From Amorphophallus konjac (lineage: Eukaryota > Streptophyta > Magnoliopsida > Alismatales > Araceae), in the NCBI GenBank assembly GCA_022559845.1, contig CM040118.1, positions 159,236,331-159,300,330 on the forward strand: a stretch of 64,000 bases of DNA, given 5' to 3'. Below are positions 10,065-21,340 of the stretch, piece after piece. Below the pieces are notes generated by a model that saw only the letters and a list, made by a program, of their open reading frames with translations, ran no database searches and was not told where the DNA came from. Numbering within the stretch: position 1 is the first letter of the stretch; the number at the start of each line of letters is the position of its first letter. The position numbers and the translations under genes are program-made.

Positions 10065-11945
10065 CTAATCCTTGATTCTTAACTGATGATATCTCGACCT
10101 AAGATCAATTTTGGAAAAGTTCTTGGATCCTGAAATTTGATCAAACAACTCATCGATTCTCGGCAGTGGATACTTATTCTTGATAGTGAGATGATTCAAC
10201 TGTCGATAGTCGATGCATAACCTCATGGATCCATCTTTCTTCTTTACAAATAATACATGCGCTCCCCATGGGGAAGTACTTGGTCTTATGAATCCTTTCT
10301 TAATGAGTTCCATCAATTGCTCCTTTAACTCCTTGAGTTCAGCATGTGACATTCTATACGGTGCCTTAGAAACTGGACCCGCACCAGGAACTAAATCGAT
10401 GGTGAAGGCCACTTCTCTTTGTGGGGGTAATCTAGGCAAATCTTCCGGAAATACGTCCGGAAATTCTTGTACCACCGGAATGTCTTCTATCTTAGTTTCC
10501 TTAGCCTCCTTAATCGTGACGACTGCAAGGAAAGATACACATCCTTTCCTGATGAGCTTGCTAGCTCGGAGAGCCGAAATAAGAGGGGTTTTGCTTCGCC
10601 TCTTGGGGCTAGTAAAGATCAGTTCTGGAAATTCCTCGAAAGTAACCTTGCTATTGCGGCAATTGACCGTTGCCTGATATTTTGATAACCAATCCGCTCC
10701 TAGTATGACATCATACTCCTTTAGATCTAAACATATAAGATCAATAGGGAGATTCTTACCATGAACTAATACTTCACAGTTCTGGTAATGGTGTGTAATA
10801 TCAGTCTCGTTTCCTAGAGGAGTATACAAGACTAATTTTATCCATTCCGGTTCTAGGGGTAACGGATCAGCGAACTTCTTGGAAACAATTGAATGTGAAG
10901 CACCAGTATCAATTAAGACATATGCAGACTTGGAACAAACTTTCAATGTACCTTCTACTAGTCCGCCTTCTTCTTCTTGTTCGGTCTCCTTAATTGCATG
11001 AAGACGAGCATTCTTGGTTACTGGGCGCTTCCCATCCCCGGCTTGATCATTAAGTAATGGGCAATCGGGAATTCGATGATCGCGACTCCCACAGCGGAGA
11101 CATGCTCCTAGTTTCCTCCAGCATTCTTCTGCTCTATGCCCCGCCTTGTCACAATGCTTGCACACTATATTTGATGGGATAGTGGTGATGGAGAAGGGCT
11201 TGGTCTTCTTAAACTTCTGATCTTGTGAGGAAGTACCTCCATTGCTAGGCCTCTTCTTGAAGTTGGGTTTAAAGGAACCCGAACTTGTAACTTGTTCTTT
11301 CTTGTCCTTCCCACGGATTCTATCAGATAGTTCCGTGGCGTCTTCTAATAGCCGAGCTCGGCGCACAATTTCCGAATAGACTTGAATATCCATCGGTGCC
11401 AGTTGGGTAATATATTGGGGCCTGAGCCCATTTAGGAACCTCCTAGCTTTCATCTTCTCGGTGCTAACTAAGTGCTTAGCATACCGAGATAATCTAGAAT
11501 ATTGGGCCTCGTACTCGGCCACTGTCAAGGACCGTTGCTTCAGTGCAGCAAATTCTGCAGCTTTCTTTTCCTGTACTCGGTTCGAAAAATATTTAGCGTT
11601 GAAATGTTCAACGAATTCTTCCCAAGTAACTTGGTCTTGCTTTAAAGTAGCTTCTATTGATTCCCACCAGCATCGGGCATCCCTTTCCAACTGAAAGGTA
11701 GCTAATAAGACTTTATCTTGATCCGTGCACTGCATAACACGGAATATACGTTCCGTCTCCCTGATCCAGTGCTCTGCGTCGTCCGGATCAGTAGAACCCA
11801 TGAATTTAGGCGGATTCATGTTTTTAAAGACTTGGTGGAGACTCCTTGCTCGTTGTGCACCTCCCTGTGCTACTTGTTGCAGCACTTGGGTCATGCCTTG
11901 GAGTGTACGCTGCATGTTGCGCCACTGAGCACGTTCGGCAGCCAT
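10065..11945 (-). pseudogene. gag-pol: Gag, protease and N-terminal reverse transcriptase of element D
   Basis: Starting at the ATG at 11945 (MAAERAQW), the 626-residue frame carries in order: a gag core ([21 protein letters not shown] ... CWWESIEA ... [10 protein letters not shown]), two zinc knuckles ([14 protein letters not shown] and [14 protein letters not shown]), the aspartic protease with DTGASHS near residue 345, and the start of RT ([18 protein letters not shown] ... LCIDYRQLN ... [17 protein letters not shown]). Gag and pol share one frame, as in chromoviruses. It ends at a TAG where the family reads on, so only a Gag-PR-partial RT product is possible. Confidence 0.93.
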
Positions 11946-12100
11946 CGTCCTACAATTACAATAACTATATTAGTATATACTCGCGTTAAGGGCTTTTAAG
12001 TTTTTTTTTTGTTAACTCAACCCTTGGTTCTACCCAATCTCACTGGTTAAAGGGTTGAACCTATCCTTGGACTTGGGTTTCCTAGGAATTGAATACCCTA

Positions 12101-12113
12101 GGCTCTGATACCA
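12101..12113 (-). other. Primer-binding site of element D
   Basis: The sense strand reads TGGTATCAGAGCC, 7 nt after the 5' LTR. It is complementary to the 3' end of initiator tRNA-Met. Confidence 0.9.
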
Positions 12114-12120
12114 CAAAAAC

Positions 12121-14917
12121 TGTCACGCCCCGAGAGCGGAAGATACCCGGAGACGCGTGACGAGTTTATATCAATCATGTCAATCAGAGTATTAGTGTAT
12201 TCGACACCAAAATCAGAGATGCGTAAAAGTAAAGATAACCCAATCCTTTATTCTTTCATAAGAATATGTCTATTACAAACCTTTGAAGTACTAACTAAAA
12301 TAAAGGAAAAATACAAGGTTGACTCAAGAAAATATGAAAAAGACTAGATAACACGGAAGAAGCTCTATCTCTTTCACTCTTGATTTTCCCCATCCGTTTG
12401 AGTTCCCTCATCGTCGGACTTATCTGAAAAGTAGGGAAACACTAAGTGAGCAAACGCTCAGTAGGAAATTATATCTCAAGAACTAGCAATGGGTTTAAGT
12501 AATTACATCTTTCATGAATGCACTATAGCTATGCATGCTCGCATAAAACGACAAGATAGAGAGAGTGTATAACAATAAGATAGCGAAGAGAACAAGTCAT
12601 GAACTTTCAAGAACTTATATCAAAAGATATCAAGATATTCAAGCAAGTGTATTCATCATATCATGTTGGAATTTGGCTATCACGTTCAAGCACGCAAGTA
12701 TGAAATTACCTTTTTTCGGGTCACACAAGTCATGTAATATCAAGTCAAGTACAAGATTTGTGGAATGTTCAATCAAGCTAGTCATGCACTTCGGTATAAT
12801 GCCAATACCGTGATCAATCAACTCCCATGGGCACAAGTACTTTCGGGTGCTCCTCCCAGGACCAGATCGGGCCCTATATGCGCAGGCATTAATCATGTAT
12901 TTTAACATCCACTTTTGTGTATAGCCAATATGGAATTTCAAGGATAAAGCTTGTAGACATGTAGGATAGACTTGGATAGAGTAGAGTCCAAAAATATGAC
13001 ACTTGACATAGAATGGCGATAATAACGGTACAATCACGATTATCGATAAAACTAGGTGGAATTGGTTCCCTAACTTGGGTACCATGACAAATAAGTATGG
13101 ACATTCTTTATATAGAATTGAGGTCCACAAGAACATCAAGTTTAATATAGAATTGGGGTCTACAATAACATCACATTGATGACATGCTTTCCCCGTTCAT
13201 TAAGAAAATTCTCATATCATACTCATAGCATAATATGAGGGCCGGTATACCATGTTTCTATAGAGTGACATGGTAAAAATAGGGTGATAGGTTTTTATGG
13301 TACAACCCGCTCAGTCGGCCTTGAGGGAATCCAAGGCTCGAGGAGTCTTACGGAGGTCTCTATGACTAACTGGCTAGTCCAAAGGAACGGAATATCCAAT
13401 GGAGAGCTTGTATGTCACCGAGAATTGAGGGTAATGCAATAAAACATCATGAAACGTGGGACTATATTCACGGAGTGGAAATATAGTGCCGATAATATCC
13501 TTATACATATATATCAAACTCTCGGTTAACAGAAACAAGGGAAAACAGTAATACAGAAAATAGCGACTTTAGCCAAGTCATTAATTATCCAATTAACGCC
13601 TTACAGAGGGGCGTTTATTTATAAATTTGACGACTTATATATTAGTCGTCCCTTCAATATTTCTATTCTACAGAAAATCAATATTCTGGAATTTTAACAA
13701 AAATGCGCCCTGGACAGGGGCGTTACTTTTCAATTAGTGCCCTGGTATGGGGCGTCAGTTCAATAAGAGACGACCTAGACAAGGTCGTGAATTCAAGAAT
13801 TTACCAATTTTCAGATAATAAAATTTCAGGAAAAAGGGTACATGATCATGACAGGAAAAATAGCAGGATTTCACAGGTATACTCATGCAATATATTAGAT
13901 TCATGGTTACATAGATATTAAATTTTAAACGTGGGTATTTATTAATGACATGTAATTGACGACTTCTAGGCAGGGCGTCAAAACAATAATTAGCGCCCTA
14001 GTGTGAGTCGCTTCTTTAAATTAGCGCCCTTATCAAGGGCGTTTCTTTTTGAAATTACATAGAAAACATCTGAAACCACAATAAAACTATATGCATGCAC
14101 GACCGATGATATTATTAAGATCTTAAGCTAGTTTGGGCTACGATCTTGAGAAAACCTACCTGGTTTAGAGGAAGATACGTAAAAGATGTGAAGAGATGAT
14201 ACTCTGTTTGCAACAGAGTTTCCTGATCGCCGGAAGAAGAAAATCAGATGAAGAACTTCTCGTCCTTCAACTATATGAGAGTTTCTTCACGTTGCAGGCA
14301 TCCTGCAGAGGAAGAAGGAGAGACGAACGATCATTGTCTTCCTTAAATCGTGACTGAAGGAAAAGAAGAACACTACCTGTTCTTCGTGCTGGGCAGCAGC
14401 AGACGAACGCCAAAATAGCGACCAGGGCTTGATTAGGGAGTATTTATAGAGTTTTTAGGATCGTACTGGAGTTATAGTTTGATTAAGGGTAGTATTGCCA
14501 TGATAGAGTCCCTACTATATTCAACTTTCGATGTAGTTATCCGGAACTTACTCTGGAAAGAGTCCTGGGTTGAACGAAACTCGAACTGAATTAACGTCCT
14601 AAGTGAGGGCGTTAATTTAAATTGACGCCTTGTCAAGCGTCGTTTCTTGTATAAAACGCGCCCAGTTGGAGGGCGTCACTTCTACTTTCCTTTTTATTTA
14701 TTTTGACCGTTTAAGAATTGACGACCTCACATGTTGGCGTCCTTTCATAAATTAGCGCCTTGTATAAGGGCGTTTCTTCTTGAAGTAGCACCTTGACCCA
14801 AGGCGTTATTTTCCTTCTGGCTTATTCTTATGCGTTTAGACTTTCATCATCTATTTACTTATCTTTTATTTTAATTTGATCCATTTTCAAAATCTTTATT
14901 TTTCCAGGGTTGCTACA
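12121..14917 (-). repeat. 5' LTR of element D
   Basis: It is 2797 bp and the partner of 4722-7517, with the same ends and internal features. The TATA box (sense TCTATAAATA) is at 14441-14450 and the leader motif at 13299-13358. The motif is therefore about 1.1 kb downstream of the presumed start and 1.2 kb upstream of the primer-binding site. Confidence 0.95.
13299..13358 (-). promoter_or_regulatory. Conserved leader stem-loop motif, 5' LTR copy in element D
   Basis: Same sequence as the 3' LTR copy. This is the copy that would sit in the transcript leader, between the TATA box and the primer-binding site. Confidence 0.75.
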
Positions 14918-14922
14918 TCAGT
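14918..14922. repeat. Target-site duplication of element D, right copy
   Basis: TCAGT directly after the LTR, identical to 4717-4721. Confidence 0.93.
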
Positions 14923-15699
14923 CGATCGGCGATTTGTCAACAAGCGAGCGGCGTATTCGTCCACATCGGCGGGGAACTCCTCCTGCCGCGGGGGGAGATT
15001 CCGATGGAAGTTGGGCATAACCTGGCACCTCCAGGACTCGTCCACTGCTTCCGCGTTCACCCAGAAAAACTGCCTCTTCCACCCTTTGTGCAAAGAATCC
15101 TTCGCCGCCAGCAGAATACAACTCCGGTTCCTGCGCGCCTAGATAAAATAGAAGCCTTTCCCCGCCGACGGATGTGCCTTCAGCTCGAAGAAATAATGAA
15201 AGAGATCCAGCGACGGGGGAACCCCCTGCAGGCGGCAGAGGATCCGAAAGGCAGAAAGCAGGAGATACGAATTGGCCACCAGCTGAACAGGCGCCAACAC
15301 GAAAAAATTGAGAAGCTTCAAGATGAAAGGCTCGAAGGGGAGGCAGAATCCGCTCTTCCACGCCAGGAGATAATTACAAATATGGCTCGTACGGCTGTCG
15401 AAGCTCGTCTCGTACGGGGCAGCAGCTACAAAGCTATACCGGAGAGGCAGGCGAAACCGATGCTCCAATTTCTTCACGTCAGCCTCCCCCAACTCGCTGC
15501 GATTGGGGACGGGCTCCCGCCTCACCTGCTCGATTTCCGAGCGCAGATCCGCCATCGAGCTGGAAGAAGAACCTTCACTAGAGCCCGAAGACTCCGGAGG
15601 AGGAGGAAGCCGCCGGATCGCCTCCGCGGTTACACGCGCCAGCTCCTCAAATGCCGCCGCAAGAGCTTGCTCCCCCGCTGTATCTTCACGGTGCATCAA
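14918..15699 (-). pseudogene. Antisense gene of element A, N-terminal part ('putative gypsy type transposon' family)
   Basis: The gene starts at 15699 (MMHREDTAGEQALAAAF), antisense to element A. A helical, charged N-terminus with a PPPPESSGSSEG linker is followed by a compact domain: EHRFRLPLRYSF, PYETSFDSRT, YLLAWKSGFCLPFEPFI, FRILCRLQGVPPSLDLFHYF, GKGFYFI, KGWKRQFFWV, VMPNFHRNLPPRQEEFP. This resembles the plant family known as 'putative gypsy type transposon' (Transposase_28, PF04195), whose role is unknown. One TAG at 15139-15141, where element B has a glutamine codon, breaks the frame. D then interrupts it at 14918. Apart from these it is open. Confidence 0.75.
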
Positions 15700-15981
15700 G
15701 GAGCCCCAGAAGCAGAGAAATGGAGGAAAGGCCGATAACCCTGAAAAGACTGGGATGAATGAGCAGCGCCCTACGCCGGTAAATCCTCGCGGGAGGCGGC
15801 GCGCCGTTTCAACCTCCGAGAAAAAGGGGGCCCCTTCATTTGAAAATCCGTCAGTATCCTTATTACTAAGGGCCTAGGCGACCACTACACGTGGCATCAT
15901 CACGCCAACAGGATTCCACCCACCCGGGCCACGCCGGTCCAAAGCCTCAAAAGAACTACTCAACCGAGCCTCCTTGGCTCC

Positions 15982-16000
15982 GGAGTAGGAGGGGGACAAG
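15982..16000 (+). other. Polypurine tract of element A
   Basis: GGAGTAGGAGGGGGACAAG directly precedes the 3' LTR. The equivalent in B lies at 28699-28718. Confidence 0.8.
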
Positions 16001-16785
16001 TGGAGAGGGGGATTCCTGTAGCCCACTTAAAGAGCAGACCCAACTAGGCCCAACAAGGCCCAACGAGGCAAGCTCGCCCAAGTGACGGCCCACAGGGCCC
16101 ACTCGGAAAAGTCCAATAAAACAATGCTCGAGGAAACAACTCTCCTAGGCGACCCCAAGGCTCAGAGAGCCCGAGCCTCGGTCAGGTCACAGGAAGACCC
16201 GCGCACGAGCTACACCTCCGCCCGAAGGGGGGAAGCGTTAGCCGGTCTATCCGACCCATCTCCTCATCGAGCTAGGCCTATCGCCCGATAGGGCCGGCCC
16301 CCTTAAGCTCGGGACGACCGATGAAATGTCCATCATTACAGCCGTTAGAGTCCACAGCGGGCCAAACACTAAGAAGTCCAGGAGCTCCTGTTTCCCCGAG
16401 AGGATAACGCCCCCACGATGAGGCCATCAAAGCCCACGATGAGGACGTAACCTCCACCGGAGACCTCTCAGCTTGCAGGACTCCAGAAGGCGGCGCACTA
16501 TAAAAACCTGGGATACCCTCCGGTGAAAGGTAAGTCAAGAAGGGTATTATTACACCCCCGAACTCCTGAGCAAGGATCACTTCACCCCATCGGTGGAGAG
16601 GGATCTCGCGCCCTTATCTTCCCCTCCCTATCGCTGCTCCCACCATTGCTCTACTGACTTGAGCGTCGGAGGATTTTACCCCAGGGAATCCCCCTGGGCC
16701 CTCTGACTCGTTTCCCTGTCTTGCAGTTCATTATCTCGGTGATTACCAGCCAGCTCAGGAACCAGCGCGAGATTTCGCCTCTTCA
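16001..16785 (+). repeat. 3' LTR of element A
   Basis: It is 785 bp, TGGAGAGGGGG to CCTCTTCA, clearly related to both LTRs of element B but more diverged from them than they are from each other. A TATA box (CTATAAAAAC) lies at 16498-16507. A CCCAGGG/CCCTGGG hairpin lies at 16679-16698. The next base, 16786, is inside the gag of element C. Confidence 0.88.
16498..16507 (+). promoter_or_regulatory. TATA box of the element A LTR
   Basis: CTATAAAAAC, at the same place as CTATATAAAC in the element B LTRs, about 75 bp after an ACGT-containing repeat (GATGAGGACGTAAC). Confidence 0.6.
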
Positions 16786-17464
16786 GGCCTCTTGTTGCCA
16801 TTACCTTCTTTCTTCTTTTCCATTCTCGCCTTAACCTTGTCGGATAATTCCATAGCGTCTTCCAATAACTGAGCTCTCTTAACCATCTCGGCATATGATT
16901 GAATGTCCATTGGTGCCAACTGGGGTATCTATTACAGTCTTAGTCCATTTAAGAACCTCCTAGCTTTCATCTTTTCTGTCATGATCAAATGAGGCGCATA
17001 TCGTGACAACCTCGAGAATTGGGCCTCATATTCCACCACGGACATACTTCTTTGTTTAAGTGAAGCGAACTCTCCCGCCTTTCTCTCCCGAACTCTCTCC
17101 GAGAAATACTTCTCGTTAAAGTGTTCTAAAAATTCACCCAAGTTACTTGAATGTTTGGCAAAGTGGCTTCTACAGACTCCCACCAAGCCCTTGCGTCCTT
17201 CTCTAGTTGAAATGTTGCTAAAAGGACCTTATCTTGGTCCGAACATTGCATCACTCGGAAAATTCTTTCCATCTCATTCGTCCAATCTTCCGCCATGTCA
17301 GGATCAGGGGTTCCACTAAACCTAGGGGGATTGAGGCTCCGGAACTCACGATGTAACTCTCCAGCTCTACAATTGGCTCCACCCTCGGCTACCTGCTGAA
17401 GAGCCTGAGTCAATCCTTGAACCGTCCTTTGCATCTCACGCCATTGGGCACGCTCAGCGGCCAT
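16786..17464 (-). pseudogene. gag: Gag fragment of element C
   Basis: The ATG at 17464 gives [18 protein letters not shown], close to the element D Gag. FSGTPDPDMAEDWTNEMERI and [20 protein letters not shown] follow. A frameshift near 17130-17180 moves reading to the frame with FNEKYFSERVRERK and [11 protein letters not shown], and a stop at 16932 breaks that. Homology continues to 16786, where element A is inserted. The N-terminal half of Gag is recognisable; the knuckles are missing. Confidence 0.85.
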
Positions 17465-17687
17465 TGTTATCTATCTAGTTCTACAAGACACAAACAATCT
17501 CATGTAAGATTATCAAGTAATTCTCGTGAAATTTTACTAAGCTATCATCATAAACTAATCTTATTAGTATTTTCATTTCCTTTTTAGCTCTTAACCCAAG
17601 GTTCTACCCAATCTCACCGGGAAATAATGGGGTTGAACCTAGAACTTATGGCAACCTATAGCCAAGACCTAGGGTTTAATGTACCTA

Positions 17688-17700
17688 GGCTCTGATACCA
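17688..17700 (-). other. Primer-binding site of element C
   Basis: The sense strand reads TGGTATCAGAGCC, 5 nt from the LTR end at 17706, and is of the initiator tRNA-Met type. Confidence 0.88.
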
Positions 17701-17705
17701 CAAAC

Positions 17706-18242
17706 TGTCACGCCCCGAACCGATAGCAGCGGAACGTGTAGTTCGGTACGCGGCAGTGATACAATCATGAATAATCAGAGCATACATAAGACACAAAATT
17801 TCCAAGGCCAGACAATATGGACAAAATATAATCTTTATTGATAATCAAATGTCAATTACATAACTGGACTCCACTTATATGGGAAAAAGAAAAGACTCAA
17901 ATACTTTATAAAGGGAAAAGACTCAAGGATAAGATAAGACTCAAGAAAACAAAAAGACACCGGCTTGCTTTTTCCACAACACTCAACACTCTTGCCCTTC
18001 CCCATCTGATGGACTATCTTCAATGTCATTACCTGAAAAATGTTGAAAATAGGCTGGTGAGCAAAAAGCTCAGTAGGAATTACATCACTCATCAAGCAGA
18101 ATATAAGTGATTAACCAATTACTCATGTTCATGACAAATGCAATGCAGGAAACGGTATAACTTGAAAATCATGACAATTGATCTAACAGTAAGGATAAAT
18201 ATCAAGGCCAAAGGCAGTTACGAGCTCAAGAGAAATAGGGAT
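17706..18242 (-). repeat. 5' LTR of element C, 3' (U5-side) part
   Basis: It begins TGTCACGCCCCGAA on the plus strand, like the element D LTR. Element B interrupts it after GGGAT (18238-18242), and it resumes at 29495. Confidence 0.88.
18238..18242. repeat. Target-site duplication of element B, left copy
   Basis: GGGAT, repeated at 29495-29499. Confidence 0.92.
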
Positions 18243-18743
18243 TGGAGAGGGGGATTTCTGCAGCCCGATTAAGAGCAGCCAAACTAGGCCCATCAGGACC
18301 GAACGAGGCTCAGCTCATCCAAGTGACAGCCCTCTCGGGCCCACTTCCGCCATAAAAGCCCAATAAAGAACACTCGGGATCCCATCCTTCCTCGGCGGCC
18401 CTTAGGCTCGGAAGGCCCGAACGTCAGAACGGAGGAAGACCCACGCCCGAGCCATCTCCCCACCGAGATAAGGGCAGGCGCTCTGCGCCCACTCCGATCT
18501 GACTGCATCCAAGCTACGCCCATCGCCCAGACATGGCTAGCACTTCTCATGCTTGGATCAACTGACAAATGCTTATCCATGCAGCCGTTGACAGTCCTTT
18601 ATGAGCAGGAGTTCAGCGGGATAAGGGTGCCACGATCTCCCAAGGTCATGAAGAGCCCACGATGAGGACGTAACGATCCCATGATGAGGACGTAACTCCG
18701 GCCTAAAACTCCTCAGCTTATGGGACTCTTCGGGGGAGCTCGC

Positions 18744-18752
18744 TATATAAAC
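18744..18752 (+). promoter_or_regulatory. TATA box of the element B 5' LTR
   Basis: TATATAAAC. The equivalent in the 3' LTR is near 29219. Confidence 0.65.
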
Positions 18753-18902
18753 CAAGGACTCCCTCCGGCAGCAGGTAAGGCAGATACATGCCTAACACTC
18801 CCTGAGCAGGAACCACTTCACCATCTTGGTGTTGGGGAATCTCGCGCATCTCTTTCAACCTCCCTCAATACCTTCCACCATTGCTCTACTGACTTAAGCA
18901 TC

Positions 18903-18937
18903 GGAGGGTTTTCCCAGGGAACTATCCCTGGGCCTCC
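18903..18937 (+). promoter_or_regulatory. Leader hairpin in the element B LTR
   Basis: GGAGG, a 5-nt spacer, CCCAGGGA, loop ACTA, TCCCTGGG, CCTCC: an 8-bp inner stem with a 5-bp outer stem. The copy in element A at 16679-16698 keeps the CCCAGGG/CCCTGGG stem with a different loop. It lies about 150 bp after the TATA box and about 85 bp before the primer-binding site. Confidence 0.65.
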
Positions 18938-19021
18938 TAATTCGTTTCCCTTTCTTTGCAGTTCACTATCCGGTGATCATCCTCCCAGCTCAGGACCAGC
19001 GCGAGATCACGCCCCTTCATC

Positions 19022-19037
19022 TGGCGCCGTCTGTGGT
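19022..19037 (+). other. Primer-binding site of element B
   Basis: TGGCGCCGTCTGTGGT, 2 nt after the 5' LTR. The first nine bases match the complement of a tRNA-Asp-type 3' end, as is common in Tat elements. Confidence 0.75.
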
Positions 19038-19058
19038 AAACGACTAAAGAGCCAGTAT

Positions 19059-20570
19059 GGTGAGAAGAAGTACAGGGAGGAGGTCCGCCGGCGACAGGGA
19101 AAGGCCACGGTGGCGGCGGGGGAAGGCCCCTCACAAGCCTCCCAAAACCCCCCCTCCGGTGCCAGCACTCCCGCCGACGGACCGCCCCCTCCGCCTGCGG
19201 CCGGGCTGCCGCCCCCTCCTCCCACGACGGTAGGGCTGCCGCTCAACGGCGGCGCCGACGCCTTCCAAGCCCTCAACGTGAAACTGGACGTCCTCGTGGA
19301 ACTCATGAGGACCCAGGCGGCCAGGGATGGAAGGTCACGCGCCCCTCCGAGAGCCCTCCCCGTGAGAACGTGTCCCAGCACACCACCGGAGGCCGCTTCA
19401 CCCTCCGAGGACAGCAGCTCATCCGCAACAAAGTAGGAGGACCCTCGCAAGCCCCCCCTCCAGAGCAAGAGGCTTCCTCCACGCCGAAGCGGGGCAGGCA
19501 TGGGGCACGTCGTCCCCTCCCGGAGACCGAAGTCCCCAGGGAGCGCCAAGACAGCCTGCCTTCACGCCCCCTCAGCCCTACGGCGCAGCGGCAGCCGGAG
19601 CTATCCCTCCGACTGCGAGAATTCGAGAGGCGTTTCGCAGAGCAGGAGCGCGCCCTGCGAGCCCTGCAGAAGACCTCTCCACCAGAGGATGAGGAGAGAT
19701 CCCCGTTCTCCGACCATATCTGAAGGCAGAGGTATCTCCCCGAACCTCTATCCCGACCTTCAAGCCCTACGACGGCCAGGGCGACCCGGCCGACCACTTT
19801 GACAGCTTCGACGCTCTGATGACCCTTCACGGAGCATCCGACGCCATCAAGTGCCGAGCCTTTGCGACCACCCTGGTCCAAGGCGCCCAAGCATGGTTCC
19901 GGGCCCTCGCCCCCGGATCCATCCGAGACTTCAAGCAGTTCGGCGAGTATTCAAGGAGAGTTTCGCCGGTAGCGGCCCCCCAAGGTCGGTAGCGGGGCTT
20001 TTGGCCCTCAAACAGGCGCAAGGGGAAAAACTTCGGGCCTACATCCTCCGATTCAAATCGGAAGCCCTGAGGATCCCCCGCCTGGACGTCGCCTCGGCCA
20101 TAACCGCTCTGACCGGGGGCACCCGCGACGAGAACCTCCGCCGCGAGCTTGTCCTCCACCCTCCCTCGACCCTTGCTGCGCTAGTGACTCTGGCATTGTG
20201 CCATGCCGAGTGCGAGGAAGTACTCAGTGCCTGCCGAGACGCAACCGGCTCGGGTCGGGAGGGGGACAAGAAGCGGGCACCCGAGCCAAGCTCGGGCCAA
20301 GGAAAAAGGCGGAACCGAGACGGGGAACGCAAGGAACCGTCGCGGAAGTACGAGTGGTACACTCCCCTAACCGCTCCAGTATACGAGATTTATGAAGACA
20401 TCAAAGGATCGGGCCTCCTCCGCCAACCCGAGCCAATGAAGTCAAAGAACCGCAGTCGCAGCAAGCATTGCCTGTTCCACAGCGACCACGGGCATCATAC
20501 CGGCGACTGCCACTAACTCCAGGACGAGATCGAGCGTCTCATCCGTCAGGGGCACCTCTCCCGGTTCGTG
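19059..20570 (+). pseudogene. gag: Gag of element B, broken by frameshifts
   Basis: The N-terminal part is basic and proline-rich with a helical stretch (FQALNVKLDVLVELMRTQAA). A coiled-coil-like piece (LRLREFERRFAEQERALRAL) follows. The gag core is spread over frames: FKPYDGQGDPADHFDSFDAL and FRALAPGSIRDFKQF near 19780-19950, then SVAGLLALKQAQGEKLRAY near 19985-20050. A knuckle CLFHSDHGHHTGDC lies near 20470-20512, directly followed by a TAA at 20514-20516. At least two frameshifts (near 19720 and 19950) and this stop prevent a full Gag. Confidence 0.85.
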
Positions 20571-21340
20571 GCCGGACACCAGGAAGACCGAGGCGCCCCG
20601 AGGAGATCGACAACGCCCCCCGAGGGGTCCACATCAACGTCATCGCCGGAGGAGCTGCGTCAGGAGGAGACAGTGGCCGAGGAAGGAAGCGTCATGCTGA
20701 GCGGGCGAGCCGAGCCATCGAGCCTCCCAGGGCCCCGCCAAGCGAACCCCAGGTCATAATCTTCTCCGACCAAGACCTGGAGGGGCTAAGCACCCCGCAC
20801 GATGACGCCCTGGTGATATCGGCCACAATAAACCATTGTAACGTAGACAGATTCTGGTTGACAATGGAAGTGCCCCTGATGTATTATCCTACGAATGTTT
20901 CCTTAAGATGGGGGAGGATCCGTCTAAACTCCGCCCGATCCGGACCCCCCTGTGCGGGTTCAATGGCCAGGCCACCTATCCCGAGGGAGCCCTAAGCCTG
21001 CCGGCTACTCTTGGCACCCCACCCAAGACCGTTACGGTCATGGTGGACTTCATAGTGATCAAAGGTATGATAGCGTACAACGCAATCTTCGGTCGAGGAA
21101 TCCTCAGCCGAACGAAAGCGGTGCCTTCTACCTATCACCAAAAGATGAAGTTCCCCACCAAAAATGGATTGGGGGAAGTCCGAGGTAACCAGGCAATGGC
21201 CCGAAGGTGCTACAATATCTCGGTCGAAGCCACAAGGCCGGACGGGAAAAATAAGGGCCCCCGGGAAGTCGAGGAAAAATCTGCAACCGCCGAACCTGGA
21301 GGCGAATTGCTAGCGGTTTTCCTGAACGACGACCCGACCC
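20571..21340 (+). pseudogene. pol: Protease region of element B
   Basis: Between the Gag knuckle and RT the sequence shows the aspartic protease signature as VDNGSAPDVL, preceded by HDDALVISATINH and followed by PIRTPLCGFNGQATYPEGAL and IAYNAIFGRGIL. A frameshift near 20850 puts the active-site region and the downstream part in different frames. D-N-G replaces the usual D-T/S-G, so activity is doubtful even before counting the frameshift. Confidence 0.8.

Larger units (their letters stand above)
4722..14917 (-). mobile_element. Element D: full-length Tekay/Del-like Ty3 chromovirus, 10.2 kb, with duplicated target site
   Basis: Two LTRs of about 2.8 kb (4722-7517 and 12121-14917) begin TGTCACGCCC and end TTGCTACA on the plus strand, and both are flanked by TCAGT. 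In the sense direction (right to left) the order is LTR, tRNA-iMet-type primer-binding site, gag, protease, RT, RNase H, integrase, chromodomain, polypurine tract, LTR. By eye the LTRs differ at about 1.5-2% of sites, so the insertion is fairly recent. At least five in-frame stops disable the polyprotein. The chromodomain and long LTRs point to Tekay/Del. Confidence 0.95.
4254..16785 (+). mobile_element. Element A: Retand/Tat-like Ty3 element, 3' end with antisense gene and 3' LTR, split by element D
   Basis: A is the same family as element B. It shows an antisense gene on the minus strand (4254-4721 and 14918-15699), a polypurine tract and a 3' LTR (16001-16785). Its gag-pol lies left of element E, outside the window. 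The right end abuts the gag of element C at 16786. D is inserted at 4722, with TCAGT on both sides. Confidence 0.87.
16786..18242 (-). mobile_element. Element C: Tekay-like Ty3 element, gag part and LTR 3' end (first piece)
   Basis: In sense orientation (right to left) this piece holds the 3' end of the 5' LTR (18242-17706), a tRNA-iMet-type primer-binding site and the start of gag. It is cut at 16785 by element A and at 18242 by element B. The rest of the LTR resumes at 29495 and ends at 32618. Protease and pol are outside the window. Confidence 0.87.
18243..19019 (+). repeat. 5' LTR of element B
   Basis: TGGAGAGGGGG to CCCCTTCA. Two direct repeats of GATGAGGACGTAAC (within 18656-18696) with an ACGT core lie 50-90 bp upstream of the TATA box. 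A strong hairpin (18903-18937) lies downstream. Confidence 0.94.

Noticed and set aside
12101..12120. Possible tRNA gene at the TGGTATCAGAGC sequence
   Set aside because: Only the primer-binding complement of a tRNA 3' end is present, at the expected place next to the LTR; there is no cloverleaf.
4722..14917. A hammerhead ribozyme (retrozyme) as the conserved LTR structure
   Set aside because: I looked for the CTGANGA and GAAA core around the conserved motif and did not find it. The covarying hairpin has a different loop and flanks.
18720..19000. Plus-strand ORF starting upstream of the element B gag
   Set aside because: Its first 100 codons read through the LTR and primer-binding site. Only the part after 19059 is gag-like.
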